Made by a program: the position numbers and the translations under genes. Shown here piece after piece: positions 1 through 10,700 of a stretch of 64,000 nucleotides of DNA (the first letter of the stretch is position 1; each line of letters opens with the position of its first letter). The notes under the pieces are model-generated. The model did no database searches. It saw only the letters and a list, made by a program, of their open reading frames with translations, and was not told where the DNA came from. The stretch comes from Anaspis maculata (taxonomy: Eukaryota > Arthropoda > Insecta > Coleoptera > Scraptiidae), in the NCBI GenBank assembly GCA_949128115.1, contig OX421965.1:55422012-55486011 (forward strand), written 5' to 3'.

Positions 1-463
1 GAAAATTCGGACATCTTGAATAAATACAGTCAATACTTACATCAAAGAGACCTGGATGAATTTCAAAGTCTTCATTATTCAACGTTCAATGACTCATGAA
101 CTAGTGGATCATGAACGACTCAACTACCTACACTTGCCAGTGCCAATTGAAATAACCAGAACACTTTGTCAGCTACGCCTCTCCGGGGGAAGATTCCTTA
201 AATTTTCTTCCTCTGGGTCCTTCCACCAAATCAACTCATCCGAGCTTTGTTCTATTTGCAACCTACAAAAGCCTGAAACCCTACATCATGTTTTTTTCTA
301 ATGTCCACTTTACACTCCACTAAGGAGTAACCTCCCGAAAAGCTTCGCAAGCTTTGGCAGTATATCCAAATCAATTCTGTACGTGGAAGCGAGAAACTCC
401 AAAAAATTTTATAACTACCTGTCAAGTGTCTTGCGTTTGCGTTCCTTTCTTCGCAATGAGTAA
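1..463 (+). pseudogene. 3' end of a LINE ORF2 (non-LTR retrotransposon)
   Basis: This is the C-terminal tail of a non-LTR retrotransposon polyprotein, beyond the reverse transcriptase and RNase H domains. The readable part has a Leu-rich stretch (TLCQLRLSGG) and a zinc-knuckle-like block C-x2-C followed by His-His and Cys, as in the tail of Jockey/I-type ORF2 proteins. Translation opens in frame 1, shifts to frame 2 before about position 110, meets one TAA at 299-301 inside the knuckle, and then stays open to TAA 461-463. The window starts inside the element, so the 5' part is not visible. The broken frame marks it as dead. The clade assignment is tentative; the LINE nature is well supported by the tail that follows. 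Confidence 0.7.
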
Positions 464-702
464 AGTTTTTCTTTTTTAATTTTTGTAATGAAAAGGGTCA
501 TGTTTCTTTCCCTTCTTATTCATTCACTCCTTCTATATTATTGGGGGGACGGACTTCTGGCTTGTATTTGTATATTTATTAATCATAATGAGATGTTATT
601 TATTTTGAATTGAATAGTACCTACGTTTATTTAATTGCAAGCTCCTCTTGCTATGAAAATTTTATTTTTAAAAGCAATAAATTACTTACTTACTTACTTA
701 CT
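464..702 (+). mobile_element. LINE 3'UTR ending in a TTAC microsatellite tail
   Basis: A/T-rich untranslated stretch after the LINE stop codon. It ends in about five TTAC repeats at 682-702. LINEs that end in a short tandem repeat rather than poly(A) are common in insects. Nothing else coding is visible here or in the 55 bases up to the duplicated block at 758. Confidence 0.65.
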
Positions 703-1159
703 ATATGGATATATATTTACAAGATAACAAATTATTATCTGACGTATTTTAGGCAATGTATATTCTATCAAAAAATGAATAGACTGATTTGATTTGATTT
801 GAACCCCCATTTGCTCCCAATTTTTTTTTCAAATTCTAATGTGAGAATCATGAAGTGTGATGCATTGTCTCAAAGCGGTTTTGGAATTACCGAGATTGGA
901 GGTCTTGCACAGAAGATATGAATTTTAATATGGAATGTAACAGATTTGCCCTATTTTCTATTTTCTCGTAAGATTGAATCACTTCCAATGTCCAATGAAT
1001 CGGTGGTTGACATTGAGCACGATTGTTCCTACAACCGTTCCGGATATCTTGAACTTAAAAACAGCCCGAAACTTTGGTGTTGGGCCAGACAGAGGGCACT
1101 TTATGCAACGCTAGTCACTGTCTGTTTTTGGCACGTTGAATTTCATCAATATTTCAGAT

Positions 1160-2524
1160 GTAGAACAACAATATGGCGGCCAAGATGACGGCGGAATCAT
1201 GAAACTCAGCTTGAAAATAAGAATGATCATACGCGACAAGGGTAAGTTCCAAGTTTCATGAAAATCGTTCCACTATCAAGAAATTACAATATGGCGGCCA
1301 AGATGGCGGCGCAACCATGAAATCCAATCTGTCCACTGGTCACCCTTAAAGGCTTGGAAGTGGCACAAGGAATCTTTGTTCTAGCGCATTTTCGTAAGAA
1401 AATGACACTTATGTGGCCGGTTTGTCTGTCTGTCCGCCCGTCCGTCTGTCTGTTCGTCTATCTGTCTGTCTGTCCGTGTAGAAATTAAGAAGTTATACTC
1501 CTCGAGGAATGAAGCTAGAGCCTTAGAATTTTTTTTGATAGATAGCTGATGTTCCTAAGGGTGGCCAATGGGCATTATTCTTTTATACATACATAGTTAT
1601 CACTATTATTGTCGGAAAACAAACATTTCCTGTGCACTTCGAAGAAGTTGAACTCCTCCTCGGGGAATGAATCTCGAGCCCTGGAACTTTTTCCAGTGGA
1701 TTGTAGATTAGAGGTGGTCGTTTGGTCTCGGGGGATCCTTTCTGCACTGCGACCTATAAGATCTTTTGTGCGTGAATTCCAATGGATAGCTTAGGTCCTA
1801 GTGGGTGGCCAGTGGGCAGATTGGATTTCATGATTGCGCCGTTATCTTGACCGCCATATTGAAATTTCTTATTGGTGGAACTATTTTCATGAAACTTGAA
1901 AGTTACCTTTGTCTTGTATGATCATTCTTATTTTCAAGCTAAATTTCATGATCCCGCCGCCATCTTGCCTGTCATATTGAAATCTCTTATTAGTGGAACG
2001 ATTGTAATCAAACGTGAAACTCACTCTTGTCTCGTATGAACATTTTATCTTCAAGCTGGACTTTATTCCTATCAATTCCACAGTTCCTGCACTAAAAAAA
2101 TGCGCTATTGCGACTCACGCACGTGGGAAGATATTCACTTGTTTGATATTAACAGTGATGACTATGTATGTATGAAAAAATAATGCCATTTAGCCACCCT
2201 TGGGGACATCAGCTATCCATCCATATTTAGGACGAAGTTCCAAGGCACTAGCTCCATTCCCCAAGGAGGAGTTCAACTTCTTAGAAGTTCACAGTAAATC
2301 TTTGTTTTTTGATGATAATAATAATGATAACTATGTATGGATAAAAAACTAATGCCCACTGGCCACCCTTGGGGACATCAACTATCATTCAAAACAGTTC
2401 CTAGGCTCTAAATTCATTCCCCGAGGAGAAATACAACTTCTTAATTTCTACACGGATAGACAGACGAACAGACAGACAAACCGGCCATATAAGCGTCAGC
2501 GTCATTTTCTTACGAAAATACGCT
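1160..2524. repeat. Cluster of nested inverted repeats with TGTCTG-type simple repeat
   Basis: Bases 1160-1350 reappear inverted at about 1800-1990, and 1383-1800 reappear inverted at about 2190-2524. A pyrimidine-rich simple repeat built on TGTCTGTCCGTC lies at about 1406-1482, with its mirror image at 2455-2480. Copy B keeps the same arrangement with a 22-base loss near 12972 and an 85-base loss near 16031. It looks like the remains of one or more foldback elements. No credible reading frame is present. Confidence 0.7.
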
Positions 2525-2659
2525 AAAAATGTAGGGTTTCCTCCGCAGTTAACCTGTTTGACATGGAGACCGCTGCAGGATTGAGATACTGTGAATCCAG
2601 GGGGAACAGAAGTCCTAGCAACTGCCTGGTTCTGTGACACCGTGTCAAAGTGATTTGGG

Positions 2660-3133
2660 ATTATCACGAGTAAAAGCAAAGAGATGGCGTTGAGATGGTC
2701 ACAAAAATTTCCACAGCAAACCGCCTTTTTTGAAGAATTCATCGAACTCCTCAATGACGTAAAAATCGGCGAGGGAAGATGTTGGAAACCAGTACAAACC
2801 GGCGTGATCATGCACCAACGCCATCTTTCCGGATCAATATTCCATCACGGAGAAGAAGTTCTACTACCTATGTATGAGCAGGTTGGCGCAAGACATGCTG
2901 GAAAATGTTTTTTCGGCAATTAGGTTCATTCAAAGTATTCCCAATTCAAAACCGCAACAGTGGGCACAATTCCATCATTCCCATAGAAAATGTGACTATG
3001 AAAAGGACGACAATGAATATGTCCTGATTTTTTTAAGAACTAAGACCAAAATTGCCAAGAACAAGATGAGGAGGAAGATCCGGAGGACGAAATAGAAAAA
3101 TTATGCTTAGACTTTGTCAATGGACTTAACGAT
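2660..3133 (+). pseudogene. P-element/THAP9-type transposase C-terminus, remnant (copy A)
   Basis: Frame from 2684 gives a helical stretch with FEEFIELLNDV, then MHQRHLSGSIFHHGEEVLL. Near 2874 the match moves to another frame reading RLAQDMLENVFSAIR, followed by NSKPQQWAQFHH. This resembles the conserved C-terminal block of P-element and THAP9 transposases, in which a R-L-x-Q-D-x-L-E-x-x-F-S-x-I-R motif is followed by a N-P-T-P-like segment. An acidic tail (EEEDPEDEIEKL) follows in a third frame. At least two frameshifts make it non-functional. Family recognition is from motif memory, not a search. Copy B has the same remnant interrupted by a MITE. Confidence 0.6.
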
Positions 3134-4084
3134 GCAGAAACTCAAAGCCTGTACTAAACTGCTCCAGAATGAAGTTGACGCCACCAAAAAAAAAAGGGCT
3201 TGACTTTGACGGCCAATAACTTTCGATTTCCGAGAGTGATTTCCATTCTGTTTATCGCGTTCACTAGCCCAACCTCAACAGATCCTGTGATTATAAATAT
3301 CAAGAATAATGAAGAAAATAAAATATCATATGCATGTACAATTCATACAGGGTGATATGTAAAAAGGTGAAAAATTGCGACGACTTCAAATTTCGAACCC
3401 CCATTTGCAATAAAGTTTTTTTTCAAATTCTAGTGTGAAAATCATGATTTTTTTTATTATAAGTATAAGTAGGTACATATTATCAAATGTATAATAAAAA
3501 TAATAACTGAAGACCTAGGTAAAGTACCTATTTATAACAAATATAATAATATAACAGTTTATAATAATTTTATTACTGGATCTTAGTAGGCCTTCACCGC
3601 AAATATCAAAATCAAGAGATCACGTAGCCATTGCAAAATCCAAAGATGACTTATCTATTGACTTTCAATCATACTGCGTCGTATAGGTCGTATACCAGTA
3701 GAAAACGTCAAAGTTTCGATTTTGCAAAGTGAATATTTGGATTTGGTGGTTTTTTCGATCTTGTTACTCGTAATAAGGCGTTCACAGTTGTTAGTTAAAG
3801 TTAGAATTTGTTGTTAGCTAGTTTAGCAGTTTGTTATTCAGAATAGGTTTAGAGTTTAGTTCAGTTTTTGTTACTTGTTTGGCTCCGCCAACAGTTCAAA
3901 TCTTGGCTAGTTAGTAGTTATTTAGCACGTAGATATTTCAGTTTAGCTCTAGTTATTGAGCTTTTTGTTTGTTTGGCACTGTCCATAGTTAGCCTTGGCT
4001 CTTATGCCCGTATTCATAGTCGTTGCCAAGTGCACCTTGTTCAAGTATCACTTTTAATCAAGCTGTAAGTGTGTGGCCGTAACG

Positions 4085-4195
4085 GCGCACCGACCATCGC
4101 CTGGTACCATCGCCTCGCCCATAACCTCGTACCCTCGCCTCGACCATAGCACCATAGCCTGGCACCTTCGCCTAGACCATCGCCTTGTCCTAAAG
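4085..4195 (+). repeat. Degenerate CCATCGCCTGG tandem array (copy A)
   Basis: Runs of about 11-17 bases built on CCATCGCCTGGTA / CCATAGCCTGGCA, repeated at least six times. The array precedes the Harbinger transposase exon, and the same array stands at 25325-25440 and, on the other strand, at 33440-33540 and 39800-39990. Its repeated position suggests subterminal repeats of one Harbinger-like family; that role is inferred. Confidence 0.6.
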
Positions 4196-4300
4196 CTACC
4201 TACTGTTATTATACGTATAGGTAGTGCCCAAAGTCTTGACTTTCTGATTATTTGGCGATTGTTATTAGGAAGAAAATACGCAAATATATCTACCACAAAA

Positions 4301-4639
4301 ATGGACTTTACCTCCTCGTCGTCGTCTTCGTCCTCGGACGATGAAAATATTGCACTTAGCAGCGCAAACATAAGAAATTGGCGAATGCATGCAATCGCAA
4401 ACTCAAAAAAAAAGAAAGTAGGTACATACAATAAATAAAAGAAGAGCTTCTCATGGAGAGTTCCATCACCTTTTCCAAGATCTAAGGGAAGATCCAAGCC
4501 GTTTTTTCGACTATATGAGAATGCGTGTTGAAACTTTCGATTATATCTTAAGGAAAATTGGAAGTAGTCTTGAAAAAAGATGGAGAAACTGCCATGCACA
4601 GCCTATATCTAGTGCAGAGAGGCTGATGGTCACTTTAAG
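4301..4639 (+). pseudogene. PIF/Harbinger (HARBI1-like) transposase 5' exon, truncated (copy A)
   Basis: ATG 4301 opens a protein with an eight-serine run followed by acidic residues and a basic KKKK stretch, ending at a stop near 4436. In a second frame the sequence reads GEFHHLFQDLREDPSRFFDY, then RMRVETFDYIL and AQPISSAERLMVTLR. This is the N-terminal signature of PIF/Harbinger transposases, where the next exon normally begins FLATG. An AG|GTAGGT splice donor follows at 4640, but no downstream exon with the catalytic DDE residues was found. The two frames are not joined by any intron of credible length, so a frameshift is likely. Copy B has the same break, so it predates the duplication. 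Confidence 0.75.
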
Positions 4640-4788
4640 GTAGGTTCTGAAATGCAAAAGGTACAGTGCGAGGTACAGTGTGTTCCCGGAAAAAATTCCT
4701 CTATTTTGCAATTTAATTTGATTTAATAGACTATAACTCTGACCTCGATAGTAACTGTATTAATATTGAAACTTGACATCAGAATAAA

Positions 4789-6929
4789 TAGTCCGGATGT
4801 TAAGGTATAATACCCTTCACTTTTATAACAAGCAATGCCACTTGGCATACCTGTTGTCGAAACCATGTTTGACCGATTAAGATCAAGAGCCAAAGTCGCA
4901 AGCAATGCAGGCGTCGTATACAGGGTGTCGTATAGAAAAAAAAGTGAAAAATTCGTATATCAATAACCAAACTAGATGGACTCACGTGAATAGGCACATA
5001 TATTCACAATATATTACCCATCAAGGAAGAGTCAACGGTTTTGAGAAATCTTGAGCGGTTCCTGAAATATTCAGGAAAAACTGAATTTTCATTTGAATAT
5101 TTTATTTCTCGGTAAATCAGTAAACTTTCAAGATATCGAAGTGCAACTTGACAGTTCTATGGCCAATATGGTCGTGAATGAAAAACGATCAGGAGCCAAA
5201 TGCAAGACCTGCCATTTCCAGAAATAAGACAGTGAACTTTTTTTCTTCGCGACCGCCATTTTGAATCTCCGTTTTACTCAACAGTTAAAAAAGTGACAAC
5301 CGAATGTGAGATAGATGACATCCAGTCACCCCATTATGAAAAAGATAGCCTTGAAGTAAGGTAAGGGTCTCTTCATCGAGAAAACAGTGTTACCCAAGGT
5401 TTTCATGGTAATACGCATTTTCAGCGCCTGTGATGGCTAATCAGAGATTTGAAAGAGCAGAGTGAGTTCTTTGTCACAACTCTACATTCATTATGAGCTG
5501 AATTACCAAAATTCATGATGATCGGTCCAAAGGTAAATTTTTGGTGGCTTGCTGAACCAAATATGTGGCGCTTTTTTGTGAAAAATGCAAAAAAAATCGA
5601 GCAATCATCATCATGTCATCCCTCACTGAGAGAAGACTATCGCAAAAACTGAAACTAATCAACGCTGAAATGTTTTGGGAGAGTCAACCCTATAATCTTG
5701 AGCCATAACATGTTAGACACATGCGTCCCTTTGTTATAGAGAAGACATGAGAGACTTGCATGCAGAAAGTTTTTTCCAAGTTCTGAGTCACGTATTATTT
5801 TCAGAAAGCTACCAAAATTTTGTCTCTGGATCGATGATGATGAATTTTGGTACTAAATCTCAAAATGGATGTAATATTGTTAGTCATCAACTTTTGGTGG
5901 GTTTCTGAATGAAATATGTGAATAAGAATTTTGATTTTTTTTTTCTGCATGCACGCCTTCCATGTCTTCTCTCTGGCGACCGGACGCATGTGTCCAAAAT
6001 TTATTGGCTTAAAAATATAGGCTTCAATCTCACAAAACATTTCAGCTTTGATTTGTTTCAGTTTTTGCAACAGCCTTCTTTTCGTGAGGGATAACATGAT
6101 GATGATAGCCCGATTTTTTTTGCGTTTCTAACCAAAAAGCGCTACCTATTTTGTTCAGCAAGCCATCAAGAGTTTAGCTTTGGACCGATCATCACGAATT
6201 TTGGTAATTCAGCTCAAAATGAATGTAGGATTGTGACAAAGAACTCACTCTGCTCTTTCAAATCTCTCATTAGTCATCACAGGCGCTGCAAATGCGTATC
6301 ATCATGAAAATCTTGGGTGACAATGTTTTCTTGATGAAGACACCATCACCTTGCTTCAAGGCCATCTTTTTCGTAATAGGGTGACTGGATGCCAACATTC
6401 TCACATTCGACTGCCACTTTTCCAGCTGTTGAGTAAAACGGAGATTCAAGATGGCGGTCACGAAGAAAAAAAAGTTGACTGTCTTACTTCTGGAAATAGC
6501 AGGCCCTGCATTTGGCTCCTGATCGTTTTTGATTCATGACAATACTTGTCGTAAACTCACCAGGTTTAATTTCGATATCTTGGAAATTCACTGATTTACC
6601 AAGAAATAAAATATTTAGAAAAAAATTCAGTTTTCCGAAATATTTCAGGAACCGCTCAAGATTTTCCAAAACTGTTGACTTTTCCTTGATGGGTAAGATA
6701 TTGTGAATATATGTGCCTACTCACGTGAATCCATCTGGTTCGGGTTATGATATACGAATTTTTCACTTTTTTTCTATACGACACCCTATATCGGCGCCTG
6801 CATCACTTACGACTTTGGCTCCTGATCTTAATTGGTCAAACATGGTCTCGGCAACAGATATGCCAAGTGGCATTGCTTGTTATAAAAGTGAAGGGTGCCC
6901 CCTAAATTTTGACCTTAGCGTCCGGACTA
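4789..6929. mobile_element. Palindromic (foldback) transposon FB1, TAGTCCGGA ends, 3-bp AAA duplication
   Basis: Left end TAGTCCGGATGTTAAGG mirrors right end CCTTAGCGTCCGGACTA, and the arms stay complementary inward to a centre near 5850. Copy B at 26036 shows the uninterrupted target (AATAAACTGG), so the insertion and its AAA duplication (4786-4788, 6930-6932) are directly visible. Arms differ by scattered substitutions and small indels. No transposase is encoded; open frames inside are arm artefacts. It must have moved with enzymes supplied in trans. The three-base duplication is compatible with PIF/Harbinger, but the TIR does not itself prove a superfamily. Confidence 0.85.
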
Positions 6930-7035
6930 AAACTGGACATTGCTGAACTGTGAATTCCTTCCATCACACTATTTTGAGAAAAAAAGAGCTCGTTTTGCAA
7001 AATTCAGCTTTATACGTGACATTCGTATATGCCCT

Positions 7036-7241
7036 TGTTAGCGCCAAAGTTGGCAATGGTTAGGTTGGCAGTACCGAGGTACCTACTTCCTGCGTGCCAC
7101 AGGAAGCAGAACCGAGCAAGCAGTACGGGACCAAAGCATGAACAAGGCGGACGTGTGTAAAGTCGCTCCCGTGATAATAAAGTTTTCGAGCGTTATTAGG
7201 TGTTCTTATTGAGTGAATGCGACGTCCCGGCTCTCCCAACA
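7036..7241 (+). repeat. Gypsy-1 5' LTR
   Basis: Starts TGTTAGCGCC and ends CTCTCCCAACA, with the standard TG...CA boundaries. An AATAAAG motif at about 7177 can serve as poly(A) signal. The bases just after it (TCTCAGAAGCGGGATTG) do not show the usual TGGCGCC primer site, so the priming tRNA was not identified. Confidence 0.9.
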
Positions 7242-7333
7242 TCTCAGAAGCGGGATTGAGCATCAAGAAGCTGACCAAAAAGGCCATTTGAAGAGAAGAA
7301 ACGAGGAAATTGCTGTGTGGATTTTTCCTCAAG

Positions 7334-7696
7334 ATGGCGGATACCAACGACGGAGGTGAACGCGGACGGGTTCGGCATGATGGCGGAGAAGAAGCCGAGT
7401 GGAGCCGAGAGGAGTTCGAGTCGCCGCGGGTATCACCAATCACGACGCAGACAGGAAGACAGCGGGAAAATGAGCATGGAGCAACGAACCAGAGATGGCG
7501 CGAGCGCGTGGATTCTCAGCAGAGTGTGAATGACAGTCGAAACGTTGGCGTCGAAGCGGCGGCAATGCAAGGAATGTTTACGGCGTTCATGCAGATGATG
7601 ACACGGATGGAGGAGGAGCGAGCAAGAACAAACAATGTTTTGTTGACGGTTCTACAAAATCAACACGAGAGCGATGTGCGCCCGAACACGAATTAA
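7334..7696 (+). CDS. Gypsy-1 gag N-terminal segment
   Basis: A 120-residue reading frame from ATG 7334. It is hydrophilic, rich in Arg and Glu, and ends in a methionine-rich helical stretch (MQGMFTAFMQMMTRMEEER) likely to form a coiled coil. It closes at TAA 7694-7696. The next frame, starting 7709, is in the same phase, so a single in-frame TAA separates this piece from the gag-pol body. In related gypsy elements this region and the capsid part are one protein. I therefore read it as the N-terminus of Gag, cut off by a nonsense codon or expressed by read-through. Start chosen because the upstream TTG start is less likely. Confidence 0.65.
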   Translation: MADTNDGGERGRVRHDGGEEAEWSREEFESPRVSPITTQTGRQRENEHGATNQRWRERVDSQQSVNDSRNVGVEAAAMQGMFTAFMQMMTRMEEERARTNNVLLTVLQNQHESDVRPNTN

Positions 7697-7708
7697 CAAT
7701 ATCAAGTC

Positions 7709-10700
7709 ATGCCCGACTTGAACAGGGCCGTTCCGAATTTCGACGGAATAAAAGAGCGCGACGCAAAAGAGTGGCTAGATCGGATCAACAGCTGCGGAAC
7801 ATTGCACAACTGGCCGGTTGAAGTAAAGTTGGAGACGGCAAGGATGCACTTGACAGGGCCAGCCAAGGATTGGTATGAAGTACGACGTGATGAGATCCAG
7901 TCGTGGGGAGCGTTTGAAAAATTTTTCAAGGCGACGTTTGTTGTGCAGGACAGCATGACCGAACTGTGGCGCAAAATGAACTCGAGAGTGCAGGGCAACA
8001 AGGAGCCGGTAGAGATGTATTTCCATGAAAAGTACAAACTCTGCAAAAAACTCAAATTGTCGTTCGACGAGTGCAAAGAACAAATTGTGGCGAGCCTGTG
8101 GAACAAGTCTCTCGTTCCTGGTTTGCTCACCGCCTACCACACAAGCATCGAGGAGTTGCTGCACGATATTCAGCGACTAACGCGCGTTATCGAAAGGAAG
8201 AACTTTTCCGATAGAGTGTCCTACGACGCGGCGAACACGGGCGAGCAGAATAGAGGCAGTGTGGGTGTGAGCGACAGTCGAGCGCGAACCGGGAGACGTG
8301 ACGTAACCGAAAGGGCGGTGCCGCTGAGACGATGCTTCAATTGCGGGGAAAGAGATGGTCACCTCGCTGGACAATGCACAAAGCCTCGCGAAAAACTGTG
8401 TTTCGTATGTCGTTTGCCAGGGCATTTTGCTTCGGACTGTAGGCAAAAAGTGCCAGCTGGACGCCCATTGGCTACCAGTACACCGCGAGCGAGTTCCAAC
8501 CGAGATCCGAGCGCGGCAATGTCGTCGGCGGGACAGCCGCATACAAATGTCAGAGACAATAACAGAGTGATGACCGTAGAAAACAGCCGTGATTCGTGGA
8601 AGGATAACGACAAAAGGATCACGTCAGCCTGTAAATTCTATCGGGAGATAGAGGTGAATCGAAAAAAGTGCCAAAGTTTCATTGACACGGGGTCAGCTGT
8701 TTGCACCGTACGCGAAGGGGCGTGGCTGGAAAAACGCGAAATCGTGTCGGAACCCGAAAATCTGTTTGGTTTTGGTGGACAATCGGTGCCGAGTAGTGGC
8801 TTCGTGCGCGCGAGCCTGACGATCGACGATGTTACCCTCGAGAACGTGAAGTTACGGGTAGTGCCGGACAGTGCGCAAGGAATCGATGTGATTGTCGGTC
8901 GCAACTTCACCGAGTCGGAGGAAGTGGCGTACGCGCGTGTGGGCGACGCCTTAGTGTTTGGCTATAGACAGGAGATGCCAGTCAGAGATCTCGAAATAAG
9001 TGAAATTTCTCCGAGAGTCAAGCTTCGTACCGTGGGAAGCAACATGTTGTTGAAAAACTCAGTGAGTTTCGTTGAGGTAGAAGCAACGGGCGATGACACG
9101 ACATGGATGATACTTCTGGACAACAGCTCAGGCAAAAACGTCACCATTGGCGAAGGTACCTGCGTGGAAAGGGCCTCGGCGTTCAATGCGGTGATGTGCT
9201 TGGAGACGAAGGATGAGGAGAAAGCTCCAATCACGAAAGAAATGTTGAATGTGGACCAAGACACACCCCCTGAAATAATAGATGATCTGCTCCGGCTTTG
9301 CAACGAGTTTCGGGACTGCTTTTCACTTACATTGGCGGAGCTAGGGTGCACGAATTTGGTTGAAGTCGACATAGAGGACAGCGGAGTGCCAGTGAAGGCG
9401 AAGCCGTACCGGGCTAGCATGAAGGAACGACAAGTCACCAAAGAGATCATTGCCGAGTGGAAAAGGCATGGCCTGGTGAAAGAAACCAATTCACCCTACT
9501 GCAGTCCAGTGCTACTGGTAACGAAGAAGACAGGAGAGCCGCGGCTGGTGATAGATTACCGCAAATTGAACAGTCAGACAGTGAAAAAGAACTTTCCGAT
9601 ATCGAATCCAGAAGAACACCTCGAGAATCTGAGCGGCTGTAAACTGTTCTCGGTTCTTGACTTGGCTCATGGATATCTGCAGTTACCATTGTCCGAAGAA
9701 GCAAAAGAGAAGACCGCTTTTATAACGATGGATGAGACCGGGCAGCTGGAAAGATTGATGTTCGGACTGGTGAATGCGCCCTACGAGTTTAGTCGAGCCA
9801 TGAGTTTAGCCTTGGGACCTCTGAAAAATCAGGTGGTCATGTCATACCTGGACGACGTGATCTGCCCAGCAAGGGATTGGCCAGAGATGATTACCAAGTT
9901 GCGCGAAGTTTTCGAGAGACTGAGAAGTGCGAAATTGACTTTGAAAATTTCAAAATGTGTTTTTGGCGCGCGCGAAGTGGAGTATCTTGGAATGCAATTG
10001 TCAGCGGACGGCATAAAACCGGGGTGTGCAAAAATCGAAGCGATTAGAGATTTTCCGCGACCGCAAAACGTGCGTGAAGTTCGTCGATTTCTCGGGCTAA
10101 GCGGATATTTTCGTCGATTCGTGAAGGACTATGCCGTGGCCGCGCGACCCCTTAGTGACCTGAGAAAAGACGCAGTTTTCAAATGGGATCAGGAACAGGA
10201 CCGAGCGTTCGAAAAATTAAGAGATAATTTATGCGCGGAACCTGTTCTGAAACTGTATAACCCGCACGCAAAACGAACGGAGTTGCACACAGACGCGTCT
10301 GCAATTGGGTTAGCGGGCATGCTTCTACAAGAAGCCGAAGATGGGAGGATGCATCCGATATATTATGTATCTAAAAAGACAACAGAAGTTGAATCCAAGT
10401 TCCATTCGTCCAAGTTGGAGCTGATGGCTGTGGTTTGGTGTGTAGAAAGACTGCGTAATTTCTTAATCGGGATCAAATTCGTTGTGATAACGGATTGTCA
10501 GGCGATCGTGCACCTAAACATGTGGAAAACTCAGAACGCACAGATGGCCAGATGGTACGACCTCCTGCAAGAGTACGATCTTGAAATTAAGCACCGCCAA
10601 GGAAGCAGGATGTGTCACGTAGATGCGCTGTCAAGGGATCCAGTTGGTGCAGCAAAAGATACGATGGACGAAATTCATGAGAGGTGCGAAGTCCTGCTGA

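Larger units (their letters stand above)
758..7035 (+). repeat. Segmental tandem duplication, copy A
   Basis: Matches 12177-26145 almost base for base once later insertions are removed; sampled stretches differ by only a few substitutions per 200 bases. It holds an inverted-repeat cluster, a P-element transposase remnant and a Harbinger transposase exon. The only insertion peculiar to this copy is the palindromic element at 4789-6929. Without it the unit is about 4.13 kb. It ends exactly where the gypsy 5' LTR begins. Confidence 0.85.

Noticed and set aside
1406..1482. Regular TGTCTGTCCGTC repeats suggesting an array
   Set aside because: A simple pyrimidine microsatellite without spacers, in a eukaryotic genome; not a CRISPR array.
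2401..2811. 136-residue minus-strand open frame, repeated at 16021-16341
   Set aside because: It is the shadow of the P-type transposase remnant on the plus strand and of the inverted repeat; repetition comes from the segmental duplication.
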